Assembly (NCBI RefSeq): GCF_018139145.2
Contig: NC_059476.1
Span: forward strand, 12,579,001 to 12,643,000
Origin: Gymnogyps californianus
Taxonomy: Eukaryota; Chordata; Aves; Accipitriformes; Cathartidae
Length of the DNA stretch: 64,000 nt
Direction: 5' to 3'
Notes under the pieces: generated by a model
What the model was told of the DNA's origin: nothing
The model's database searches: none
Seen by the model: the letters and a program-made list of their open reading frames with translations, nothing else
Made by a program: the position numbers and the translations under genes
Part shown: in pieces, positions 11,401 through 23,210 of the stretch
Position numbering within the stretch: the first letter of the stretch is position 1
Layout of the letters: every line of letters begins with the position of its first letter

Positions 11401-14400
11401 CACTGCACCTGCTCACACCATCCCTGATCCTCCCATGTCATCAGCAGTGTTGCATTAGTGCTACATAAGAAATAGGACCAAATTTTGTATTTTAAATTCC
11501 ACACAGGATAAGTGTTTGAAAGAATGATGTTATAATGGACATATTAATGCTGTATTAAAGCAGGGTAATTCATCTCTCCCTATAAAGACCTAAAGGGTTA
11601 GCATTCAATCTCTTCCTTTAATCCTCCAGATATTTTCAATGTAAGGTAATGGATTTGGAGGGAATTTGTTTTGGGGATCAAAACAGTTAGGCAGAAATTA
11701 TGTCAGTAGTGTTTTGCCAGTACTGTAATCAGGGAAAATATTTTTCCACAACAGAAAAGAACTAGGCACTGAGCCACTAGAAAGTTTAATTACTAGATGA
11801 CTTTAAAATATGGTAATTTAGTCCCAATTAGTGTTATAATAATTTATTTATAAAATTCCAGTGTATGTAGTTATGTTCTACAATCCATTTATTCTTGTAA
11901 GATATGTGCCCCATTAGACAGTGAAGTAGAAGGTCATTAACCTGCATTGCTAGTTCAGATTATGTTATTAGATTGAATTTAGTTTCTTCACTGGTGGGTG
12001 TTGACATTTTAGAGTGCTTTCAGGGTAATTTATCTACAGCCATTCAGTTCTTTTCAGCCATTCAGAAACATTGCGGATCTAAAGTACTGCAGGCCTGATG
12101 AAGACAGATTTCTTGGTTAAATTTCAGATGTGGCTTGTCTTTGTGCTTCTGATATTTTTCATGTTCTTTTTATGAAAGTGACTTTATGGCACCTCTCATG
12201 CAAAATATTCAAAAAATTATGAGTCAGGTCCCATCAAAATCAGCAGCTATAACTTAAACTCATAAGGTTTAAATATAATAAATTCTGGCTGTTTTTCTGA
12301 TGCTTTCTGTATTTAGAGATTTAAGGATTACATTAAAGGGAACTGTTTTTCCATAGAGTTTTTTGTTTTGGGGTTTTTTTTGGTTTGTTCTTTTTTTTAT
12401 TTTCTGCTTAAGCAGACAAAGAGTGGTGTCCCATGAGGGCAAGAATGAAGCATGACACAAGCACAAGCTCTGGCAAGTGACACCTGGGAAGAGAAGACCT
12501 CCAGATTTATTAGTGCATCTGTGGCCAACCAACAATGATGACACCTGACAGTATACCATAATGAATTCATGCCTCTCTTAATGAAGGCAAACTGGTGGAC
12601 CTTGCACAGGGCAGGAGCTGCCCAAGAGCCTCAGGACTGTAGACAGGCACTACCAGAGCCAGGATGGTTCAAAATAACGAGTCCTGCCTTCCCCTCGCTG
12701 TTGAGTTTGCTCAATCATGAACTCAGAATAGGACGCAGCCTTCCTGGCCCACAGCAAACTTCCCACTTCTCAGGTCTCTGCAGTCCCTTGGGCCCACACT
12801 GTTGATGGCAATGCTTCAAAGGACAGGTGACATGAAAACGGCAAGTCCATCTTGGTTAAAATGACACTGAAGAAGGGGACAGTGGTGGGGAAGGTTTTAA
12901 ATATGTGGTGCCCCATCTGGGCTTATTGAGTAATCACACCTTATTTGATTCCCAAACAAAACACAGGGAAAGTACCCAGACAAGGGAGAAGACATTACTG
13001 ACGAGAGTTTGCAAAGTCTCATTTCTTCCCATTGCTTTGCTTTGGTGAAACCTGCAGGGGCCTTTCTGCTCATGGTGAGGTTTTCTTCCCCAGCTGCAAA
13101 TCCTACCTAAGCTTCCAAAGCTCTTCTTTTTTCAAGGAAACCTTTTGGTCAACCATTTCAATTTCTTTTTAATAAATGGTCTTCCCTCAAATTGTCTCTG
13201 CTACAAGAGCAGTTCTGGGAAAACAGATGACTCTGCACACTCTTAAAAATCCCAGCCTCTCAAATGGTATGTACAGATACCATACAATGATGCTAAAATG
13301 GGTTTTGCAAATTGCTGAAAGGCAGAACCAACAACCACCTGGTTTGCAAGGAAAGCTTTGTCTCCAAGAAGATTAAAAAGAAGGTACTCCTGTCTTGTTC
13401 TGCTATTTTTTTTCTTTTTCTTTCTTATTTTTTTTAACGGCTTTCAGTCTTACCCATAAAAAAATCATGATATGGCTGTGGGGAAAAAAAAATCTCACCA
13501 CCCACGCCTGCTTTTAATGATCTTCATGTGTCTAACTGCAAAGACGACATCATTTCTTGTTTTGTTTTCACTGCAGCTCATACATTTCCCTTCAATGTCC
13601 TGATCTTCAGGAAAGCAGTAGGGACCAAACTAAAGAATTTTTTTTAAGGATATAAGGGCTCCTCCCTTGGCTCAGAGAGGTGCAATGTGAGTACTGATGT
13701 CCATGGGAATGGGGTGGTGTGGTATAGTATACCCCATCCCATGTAACCCACATGTTTGGGCTGGGCTGCCCCGCCTGCTCACTGTCCTGAGCTGAGGGAT
13801 ATCATCTCTTTCAGACTCAAAGCTCCCTGAAAAAATGTTCTCCTGCCTGATTGCTGTTGATTACTTCAAAATATCTCATATCTGAAGCTCAGGCTATGAA
13901 AAGAAGTGTTTATCTCAGAAGAGGAAGCTTGTAATCCCTTAAGTTGCTTTTGTGAAAGATGCTGGGAAACTTGTTTCTCACTGTGTGTCTTTTTGCTACC
14001 TACCTGCAGCCCTGCCTGCAGGCTGGGAGGGATGGGAAAGTGTCTCTGAGCCCTGCTGAAACCCATTTGATTATTTGTGTACTTAAATTGGGAGGTGAAT
14101 TCAGCACTTCAGGACTTTGAAACGTAACTTCTCAGCTCAGTTTTGACGAGCAGATCTGCCTCTAAGCAGGGATATGCTGTCCATTTTCCTGAGTTGTTGT
14201 GAAAAACATGGAAATACCTCTCCATTACTCATTGCGTGATTCCTGAATAAACGTGTACTATGCAGCATTTGCCTTTGTGGAGAAAATAGTTCTCCCTTTC
14301 AGGAGCTATTTGGATAAAAGTGAGTGTTGTCATGGTAAGATGAATTCTGGCACTCCTTTGGTGGAATTAACAATTCCAGCTTTGATTCTGAACTAAAAAT

Positions 14401-14637
14401 AACAATAAAACACATGAGTGAAGTGAATAAATCTCAGCTAATCAACTGGACAGCACTCCATACAGAATAGGGAAAGAGGGGATTACTAAACAATCTTATA
14501 GTTGCTATAGAATAAAAGCATAAATAAAACGTGCAATTTTACACTCTTGCATTCATGTCCGTTAGAGATACAGGAAATAATACAATTTCCACTGTTAAAT
14601 ACAGCTTTCCTATATGTTCAGGACAATATCAATTATT
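8479..14637. other. Gene-free unique DNA
   Basis: No gene, RNA gene or identified transposon is visible. It includes a T-rich stretch at about 12358-12403, another at about 13405-13437, and a near-palindromic hairpin at 13702-13743. The open frames are below 103 codons and show no motifs. Conserved non-coding elements could be present but cannot be judged from one sequence. Confidence 0.65.
13702..13743. repeat. Near-perfect hairpin-forming inverted repeat
   Basis: The arm CATGGGAATGGGG (13702-13714) pairs with CCCCATCCCATG (13732-13743) with one bulged base. The intervening loop itself contains the palindrome GGTATAGTATACC. The whole 42-bp unit could form a cruciform in DNA or a short hairpin in RNA. 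The stem is shorter than that of a typical pre-miRNA. Confidence 0.75.
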
Positions 14638-14677
14638 TCATAGAATCATAGAATCATAGAATCATAGAATCATAGAA
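14638..14677 (-). repeat. CR1 3'-terminal 8-bp repeats (5 copies)
   Basis: Five uninterrupted copies of TCATAGAA on the plus strand mark the 3' end of the minus-strand CR1. In CR1 retrotransposition these terminal units are thought to help prime reverse transcription at the target. Five copies is a long array compared with the two or so at the other tails in this window. Confidence 0.9.
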
Positions 14678-14763
14678 TGGTTTGGGTTGGAAGGGACCTT
14701 AAAGATCATCTAGTTCCAACCCCCCTGCCATGGGCAGGAACACCTTCCACTAGATCAGGTTGC

Positions 14764-15826
14764 TCAAAGCCCCATCCAACCTGGCCTTGAACACTTCCAG
14801 GGAGGGGGCATCCACAGTCTCTCTGGGCAACCAGAGTTCCAGTGCATCACCACCCTCACAGTAAAGAATTTCTTCCTTACATCTAGTCTAAATCTACCCT
14901 CTTTCAGTTTAAAGCCACTAGCCCTTGTTCTATCACTACATGCCCTTGTAAAAAGTCCCTCTCCAGCTTTCTTGTAGGCCCCCTTTAGGTACTGGAAGGC
15001 TGCTATAAGGTCTCCCCAGAGCCTTCTCTTCTCCAGGCTGAGCAACCCCAACTCTCTCTCAGCCTGTCTTCATAGGAGAGGTGCTCCAGTCCGCTGATCA
15101 TCTTCATGGCCCTCCTCTGGACTTGCTCTAACAGGTCCATGTCCTTCTTATGTTGGGGGCCCCAGAGCTGAACGCAGTACTCCAGGTGGGGTCTCACGAG
15201 AGCGGAGTAGAGGGGGAGAATCACCTCCCTTGACCTGCTGGTCATGCTTCTTTTGATGCAGCCCAGGATATGATTGGCTTTCTGGGCTGCAAGCACACGT
15301 TGCCAGGTCATGTCGAGGTTCTCATCAACCAGCACCCCCAAGTCCTTCTCCACAGGGCTGTTCTCAATCCATTCTCCACCCAGTCTGTATTTGTGCTTGG
15401 GATTGCCCCAACCCATGTGCAGGACCTTGCACTTGGCCTTGTTGAACTTCATGAGGTTTGCATGGGCCCACCTCTCAAGCCTGTCAAGGTCCCTCTGGAT
15501 GGCATCCCTTCCCTCCAGCGTGTCGACCACACCACACAGCTTGGTGTTGTTGGCAAACTTGCTGAGGATGCACTCAGTCCCACTGTCCGACAAAGATGTT
15601 AAACAGCGCCAGTCCCAATACCGACCCCTGAGGAATGCCACTCATCACTGGTCTCCACTTGGACAATGAGCCGTTGACCGCAACTCTTTGAGTGCGACCA
15701 TCCAGCCAATTCCTTATCCACTGAGTGGTCCATCTGTCAAATCCATGTCTCTCCAATTCAGACACAAGGATGTCATGCGGGACAGTGTCAAATGCTTTGC
15801 ACAAGTCCAGGTAGATGATGTCAGTT
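14764..15826 (-). pseudogene. CR1 ORF2 reverse transcriptase C-terminal half, inactivated
   Basis: ORF2 of CR1 encodes an endonuclease/reverse transcriptase that copies the element RNA into the genome. Only the part from RT motif A onward remains. Motif A reads AFDTVPHD (about 15795-15772) and motif B reads [10 protein letters not shown] (about 15642-15613). The catalytic motif C, normally FADD, reads FANN at 15557-15546, so both metal-binding aspartates are replaced. Downstream comes the characteristic [20 protein letters not shown] block, then [18 protein letters not shown]. Frame changes occur at about 15600, about 15030 and near 14830, where HWN continues out of frame. The product cannot be functional. 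The upstream endonuclease is absent because of 5' truncation. Confidence 0.9.
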
Positions 15827-18800
15827 GCTTTGTTAATTGTGAGTTATTTATTAACTGTCAAAAGCAGAAGTACTAGCTTACCTGTCAAAATCTTGTTATA
15901 CGTTTCCCACTATGTGTTTGTTCAATAACTAGTTTGATGGAAGTGGATTATACAGGCACAGCGACACTGTAGCTGTTATAGCTGTCACTTTCCCTCTTCC
16001 ACTGCCTTGCTCTTTGGATGCATTTATGGGCTCAACAGGCTGGCTGTGGCTCATTTTCTCTCTTGATCCCTTACCACGTTATATACAGCTTCTTCTCTGT
16101 GTCAGGATAATAACCAAGAATAACTGCTCAGGGGTTTTGCAAAGTAATGCATGCATCGGTTGGGTTGAGGGGACTGTGGATGCTCATTAGCACTGCCCAG
16201 TGTGGCGTATGCATTCAGATATACGGAATCAGGCTGCCTTTTCTTCATGACGTAGGCTGGTTACGTCCAACCTCAAATTGTACTAACAAGATTCATGGGT
16301 TAATCCAAATACCACTAAAGAACTCTGCAGGATTCCAATAGTCTGTCATTGTTTCAGACATGCTAATTTGATAGTGAATGAATAATGTGGGATATCATTG
16401 AATGGAAAAGAGTGGGACAGCCTTAACCTATCAGTTTAAGCCATGGGGGTACATCTGAAAACTCATCTGGAGAAGGCTGTGATGTTGGTCTGTGGTGCAT
16501 GCCAGGTGAAGGCAGTGGTGAAATGATGGTGGAAAATGTGCCAAAGATGGAGCAAAAGTGTGGGGTTTGTTTTAGCAGTGGGAAGATCCATGGAAGGAAT
16601 ATTTCCAGAGTGTGATAAATACTCCTGGAGATCAGTTCGTCATTAATTTATCATAGTCTTGAAGCAAATTCCTGCTCAGAAAATCTCAAAACTGTGGATT
16701 GCCAGAAGCTGAAAAAGATTTTTGTGAAATGGTACCTCTTAACTTGCTTGGCACACCAGTTCCCTAAATGTCCGCTACTAGCCAATGTCAAAGGCAGGTT
16801 ACTGTGCTGGGATAGCCTCGGTACAACCCCTGTTTTTCTGTTAGGGACCCAGTAACTCTCCAGTAAGCCCCAATGCCCACTGTGCACGTGCCTTGCAAAT
16901 GAGGCAGTGATTATAATATGTGGTTGGGATCTCTGAATCCTGCCACTGCGATTAACACTTCTGGCTCACCGAGGCAGGCGAAGAGGAGATTCACACAGTC
17001 ACCAACAGATTCCCTTCCAAAAAAGCAGGCCAGCAGCCAAGCTCTGGCTAGTGCTCTGCTGGAGCAATAGACATCTTCGCAGTAGGCAAAGCCCTCCGGC
17101 TGGCAGCACTGTTCAAGAGACACACACAGCTTCAATGTGTCCAGGTGTAAGTATAGAAATAAAATGATCCAAATGCTTTTCTTTCCTTTACACATTTCTG
17201 TTTCAACTCAGCATTGTCTCTGCTCAATAGCGAGACAGCGATTTTGCAGATTTTAAAACACTATTAAACACTTCACAGATTTAAAACACTAGGCAATTAT
17301 TTCTCAAAAGATTTGCTTGCAGCAGGCAGACTTTTCTCTTAAGTTGAAAGCCTTGCTGTTCCAGTCTTTGTTCTGTTTAAAATTATAATCATTTTCTGCC
17401 TTGTGTTCTCTAGCAGCTGAAATACCTCATCTTCTGACATAGTTTGAATCTAACTAATCTTCAATTGGAAGATTTTTTTAAAAAATTAATCTATAGCAAC
17501 AAAAGCGTTGCCAGCAAACACATTGCAAAACGAGCAGCTGAAGCTGTTTGTGTATATATCTTAAAATATAATTTTGGCCTTTACAAGGCAGCAGTCTTTA
17601 TTATCTAAGATGGTCCTATAAAATGAAACTTATTTGTCACACTTAGAATTTCCGAACAAAGCAGAGAATGCAGATTTCATGGCACAGATACAATGAACAA
17701 ATTTATGTTGCTTTCCCACAGCTGTTTATGATTGGAGGAAAAAACAAGAATCCTGAAATACATTTAAATCAGTAGTTTCTTTCCAACATTTTTACATGAA
17801 ATAGTCCAAAATTTTGGTACAGATCTTGTTTATTTTCATATTTTCCTTTAAATTATCAACACTAAAATGAAATATTTATTGGCTCAGGATGCATGGTTTA
17901 ATTTCCTCAAAAAAAATTATTCTATAACTTTCAAAATTGTTCATGGATTTAAAAATTAATTCTTGGTTCATTTCTAAACAGAATGTCAAAGTCCAATTCC
18001 CACCCTACCATTGTTTTTTCTATGACTCTGGGACCCCAGTTTCTACGTGTTCCACCTACTTTCTGTTCATTGCTCTCCTAGAAGATGTTATCTGCTTTTT
18101 CTTTCTAAACCATTGGTATTTTCAATCTAGCTCCTAATATTTTGGAGGCTGGTGATGACTTTTGCTATGGGCCTGGATAACATCTTTTTAGAGTATCACA
18201 TCACCCAGCCCAGATGGTCCATAGACGTACCATGATAACACTGATTTCCTATGATATATCCTATGGTATACATGAAGTGATGTGACCAGGATACACTTCA
18301 TTCTGCAGCTTGAGTGACCAGGGACGCATTTATTGTTGTGATTATTAAGGCAGCCATTGCCATGGGTGCCAACCAGAACCTCAACATACATTTTTGGATC
18401 CAGACTTAGAAATCTTAGCAACTCCTCAGATCTCACCTACCCCTCAGCTAATAAGTAATAAACATAATAATTTGTTTGGAAGTGTGTGAGTCTCTTACTG
18501 TACCATCTGAACACCTCACATTGGGTGAGTGTATTGACCATTGCAATTTAATGTGTTGATCATTACTATTTAATTTTTAGCAGTTTCCACGAGAAAGGCA
18601 TATTTCAGGTGCCCAGTGCCATTTGAGATGTCCTTGGGTATTTTGCTTAGCCCCAAAAAGGTCTGGGTATCCTGTAGGCATGTGTAACTTCCTGGCCTTT
18701 CCACACATGTTGCATATCCTGCGGAGAGCATATCACTGTATTTGGGAGGACTGTCCTGGAGCACCAGGGCATGTTTGCAAATTTCTGGCAAAGCAGCCAG

Positions 18801-21800
18801 TATTGCACCTTGCTTTCCTTCTCTGTGCTGAAGCTACAGGGCCAAGGGACTCTGTGCTGTGGCCCCAGTTGTTGGCCCTGAGGATGCACTGAAGTGCCCC
18901 AGATCCCCCCAGGGGAAAGGCAGGCATGGTGCCCCACGCTCCAGGACCATATCCCACAGTCTAAATGACCCCGTTGCTAATCCAACAGTTTTTCCCTGAA
19001 GTTCCAGATCTAAATACAGGATTGGGGTTGGATTGAAATGGTTGTGAGGCATCCTCCATGCTTTGCTTCCTGGGCATCCACCAGCAAGCAGCTGTGCCAG
19101 AAAGGGGAAATTGCTGCCTTCGTAACCCGGCTGGCTCTTCACTGCTAACTTTTTCTCTGTCATTAAAGCGCCAAAAGAATGGACCGCTCTGAACCACTTG
19201 CAAGTCAGAGCAGAAAATGAAGGATAGGACTGCTGCTTCTCTTAACAGGGGATTTCAATAGAGATGAGGCACATTCTAGAGGCACATATGTAAAAAGGTC
19301 CTTTTGTACCCTTTTTAGCTCTTTTTTTAATATACTTTCATTAGCAGCACATTCCCTTTTCGGAGTGTGGAATAAAGTTCCATCTTCTGCATATATTAAA
19401 TTGCAGCTTTTGCTTTCAACATGATTGCTCTCTCTCTGGACTCAGATTCGTAATGAGGCTTGCTTTTTTTTTTCCAATAAGCTCCCGGTGAAACAATTCC
19501 TGCTGTCATGAACTGAAAATTCATCTATAGAGTCTGCTTCTGGGGATGCTTTTGGGGAACTTTTTCCCCCAAAGTTCTCAACTTTCCAATGAAGATAAAT
19601 AACCACATCTTGCAGCCACAGTTTTTGACTGAGTGACAGGTTAAAAGAAGTTCCCTGTCAGCTTTCATAACAGAAGAAGAAATTGTTCCAACAATTCTTA
19701 GCAAAATGAACAAGCCCTTTTTCTGCAAAACTATTTTGCTGTCCTACCGCTAAATTGCAGCTCACACTGAGGCCATTCAGGTTGGTTTCTTATCATCTCA
19801 AAAGAAAAGGAGTGACCTGAAGTCAGGGTATTTTGTTAACTTCCTTTGTTTTATCTGGATGAATTTGTAAGTCCCAAATACAAGGTGAATATAAAACACA
19901 GGCAGGTGTAATTTCTCTTTTAGGGATCCCAGTTTCTCAATTTCTGTATCCGAGGAAGCACCATTTTACCATGAATTAGCTGTAGTTAGAGAAAGGAAGT
20001 CAAAGAGCAAATGTTTGCTGCTTGCCACAGCCACCATCCAAAATCTGTGCATCACAGAAAGCACTGACACTGCAAGCACTTCTTTGGAGACTGCTGAGAT
20101 GAAAAGCAAAGGTGAGCTGACGAGTATTCAGCTGTTTCTGTGGTGATCTGCATCTCAGTTGCTGCTCGAAAAAGGCTCAAAATGCTTCAGCATCAGCTAG
20201 GAAGCTCTGTCACCATTTTACAGCAATGCAGGGAGGATGAAAATGGAGAGCTTCTCGTATACTTTTTAGCAGTTATTAGTAAAAGCTTCCTGCAGGTTGG
20301 ATCCTCGCACTGAAGTTAATAAGGACACAGCATCCAGAAGGCAGCACAGGCAAAATGGTGGGAATTGACCCCAGAGGATGCAGAGGTGTTGAGAGGGAGG
20401 GATTGACCCAAACCAACCTCACTTTACATTAGCCTTTATGAAGTTTGGCTGACATTGGACCACATCAAAAGCTGGATGGTGAATTGTACCCCCCTGACTG
20501 CGCTGAATGGCAACCATGTCCTGTGATACTACTGTGTCACTGAGCACTGCAGGAAATAGAGGAGCATAACGTGTTGTTGTGGGACTGATTATAGAGCACA
20601 GTGCGGCTCTGCATGAATAAAGACAAGCAGAACTGGGGCTTGAATGAGGAGTTCAGGTTTCATTTCCCTAAACAATTCTGATTAATGCTGCTTCTATAAG
20701 TATCAGCAGCTTAGATCAAAAGGCAACTGCTCAACAAAATGTTTGTCCTGGAATTTTCACTGTTCAGGTTTGATTTTCTTCCTTGAAGATATCAGATTGC
20801 CAGGGAAGAAAAATGACAACAGGAAGTGTGCTTTGCGTGTGATACAAGCAAGGTTGACAACAAAACATGCTGAGATACTTCTGTTTTTGCTGGGCCTAAT
20901 GACACTGATAACATTTCTGCTGGTGGCTGTTCATGCTCTAGAAACTCAGGATGTGGCCAGAATAAAAGATGACATTGGTGATCACAAGAGAAAGAGACTT
21001 AACACTTTTTTTTCCTATATGAACTCTAATCTGGTTTAGCTACAAAGCCTTCTCTCAAGTGTGGTCTGCTCCTTCAAGGGCAATGGAGATCAAGTACTCT
21101 GCTCTCCTAGCACTGCCCTGCTTTACAAGGGAAGTTCAGCACCCAAGAGGAAGGCAGCTTGGCAATATGGCAGTAGCTAGAAAGGAGGTCATGGAGATCC
21201 TTTCTTTGGGGATCCAGAAACCTTGTAGACTCAGAGCTGCCTCTGGACTATCACCTGTAAGAGACTCTTGGGAGGAAAATTGAATTGGTGAGTAGTTGTA
21301 TAGGTCAGAGAGCAAGGTGAAGTGATAGGAGAGGCAGTGGCGGCTGGAGTCCAGTTACAGAGAAAAGGATCCTGGAAACTGGATTCCAGGTCCTTGAAAA
21401 GGTAATGTGGTCAGAAAATGGGAGATGGAGCAAAGTTAGGTCTGAATGCTTCCATGGACCCAAGTTTCTTAACTTCCTCGCTTTACTCCCAGGCAGAGAC
21501 ATAATTGACAATCAAAGGAGAAATACCAGAGAAGCCATTTGCAGAGCGAGACTTGACCACCAGGCTACCAGAGAGGGGACAGCAAGAGAGAGCATAAGTG
21601 GAGGGAACCGAGGCAGGAATTCAGTGGCAGAAGATTGGCACTACTGGCTTTCCTTGGGAGCTCTGAGAGGCTCTCAGGCTAATTATTTGCTTACTGTGGT
21701 AATGTCCCATGGATGTGCTCAGTTCTGGGAGGAGTGGTGCCATCCTTCAGAGTGAAAATGCCAGTCAATGTTGAGAGATGTTAATTATAGTTATTATTAG

Positions 21801-23210
21801 CTTTGCATTTCTTATTGAATGCTTGGAGTGATACATTTAATGAAATGTTAAAGCAGTGCTTTTTCCCCCTTAGGCTAGTAGATTTTTTTCTTCCTGAAAT
21901 TTGTAGGCATTTAAGTGCATGGGAGATGCTGCTTACAAGTGAATCGCTGAAACCCCTTTTGCCTCCCTAGATCCAGACATGTCCATCCTGGCATCCATTC
22001 GTAGTCTCCAAAAAGTACTCAGGAGTGTATCCAATTAAAGAACACAATAAAAAAAAAAAAAAAAGGAGAAATGGGGAAACTACACACTGCTGCTCTTGCA
22101 GAATGATTGCATGGTGAATTTTCCAAATGAGTTACCTGCCCTTCACTCTCCTGCTGAGTACCAACCATGGTGCTAAGAAAAGGCTGTATTCATTCCAGCA
22201 GGCATGAAGATAACACAGGTTGGGATTGGTAATGCAGCTCATTTTGGCAGTACTCTGAATTCTGTCGTCCATCACAAAATGAGGACTCCTCAGCTTTTAC
22301 CAGCCAGAAAGAGACTGAAAACAAGAGCCAAGAACTGAAGTGGCATGGATCCAACCTGAAGTCCTGTTCCCTTTTCCTTGTTTCTGCTCACAATCCTGTT
22401 GCTATGCACATAGTCAGGGTAGGGAGAGCAATGCCCAGCCAGTCTCATGCTACTTCAGGAACATCTTTATGCTGAGAAGACATGCCCTGGGTTAAACTAG
22501 AGATTTTATTTGGCAGTGGTAGCAGGCCTAAGACACCTGTTTCTTGAACAATGTGGGTCACTAGGTTTTAGAAATTACCTGGTTCAGATCTGTATTATTT
22601 GTAGAGCTGAGACCCAAGACTTCATGAGACTAAAAAGGGGGAAACATGATGGGAGAGATTTCTAAGTAAGGGTTGTATCATTATTGGAAGATGTTACCCA
22701 ACCTGGATACCCAAGACCCCCTCTCTGAAGAACAAAACCAGCTGGAGCAGAACCTGTCTGCTTTCTCTTACAAGACCCGGAAACTTCAGTTTCAGAAGTC
22801 AAGATTCATCCATGCCACTGAGGAGGACAACTCAGGTCAATCATTCCAGTGTGATGTGATTCAAGACAGCAGACAAACCCTGTTGCATCAGGGCTGCAAC
22901 ACAGTTCCTGACATCTTAGAAACAAAATTTAGACCTAATATAAAAGACACAACTAGTCAGTTCAGCCTCCCTGGTCTTTGAGCTCTGTGTTTACACAGAT
23001 AGCTAAATCTTGTCTTGAGGTACAGGGAGTGCATGAGAACAATTTCATCAACACATGCAGACCTCAAGCCTGTTTAAAGCTTATGCTTGACACACGAGCT
23101 CAGGGTCTGTGGAAATAACAGACTTGTGCTGAAAATCAGTCCTGAGTTTTCAGGTAAGAGCTTGAAACAGTCTGGAACAAGGCCTTGAGCAGGACTGTCT
23201 ATTGATCATG
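15827..23210. other. Gene-free unique DNA
   Basis: No gene or transposon is identified in these 7.4 kb. The sequence is AT-rich with short pyrimidine- and A-rich tracts, including a 16-A run at 22049-22064. One 98-codon frame at 20743-21039 contains a hydrophobic segment but has no other gene-like evidence. A 102-codon frame at 22673-22981 has a normal-looking composition but no recognisable domain. Both are treated as chance frames. Confidence 0.6.
22049..22064. repeat. Poly(A) run of 16
   Basis: Sixteen consecutive A residues follow AACACAAT. It could be the tail of a processed retrocopy, but the sequence upstream is not a recognisable mRNA or SINE, and no flanking target duplication was found. 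It is listed as simple sequence. Confidence 0.8.

Larger units (their letters stand above)
14638..15826 (-). mobile_element. CR1 LINE, 5'-truncated
   Basis: This is the clearest transposon in the window. On the minus strand it runs from inside the reverse-transcriptase domain (about 15826) to its 3' terminus at 14638. It ends in five perfect copies of the 8-bp unit TCATAGAA (as read on the plus strand, 14638-14677). Next to these is the CR1 tail block with GGTTTGGGTTGGAAGGGACC. CR1 elements end in such 8-bp repeats instead of poly(A) and are usually 5'-truncated, as here. I see no convincing target-site duplication. Frameshifts and a mutated active site show that it is dead. It is far less decayed than the CR1 at 2890-3815. 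Confidence 0.95.

Noticed and set aside
15270..15669. Plus-strand frames of 110 and 131 codons
   Set aside because: They are antisense to the CR1 reverse transcriptase and follow from its codon structure.
22049..22064. Poly(A) run as the tail of a processed pseudogene
   Set aside because: The preceding sequence does not resemble any mRNA I recognise, and there are no flanking direct repeats. Processed pseudogenes are also rare in birds because CR1 does not use poly(A).
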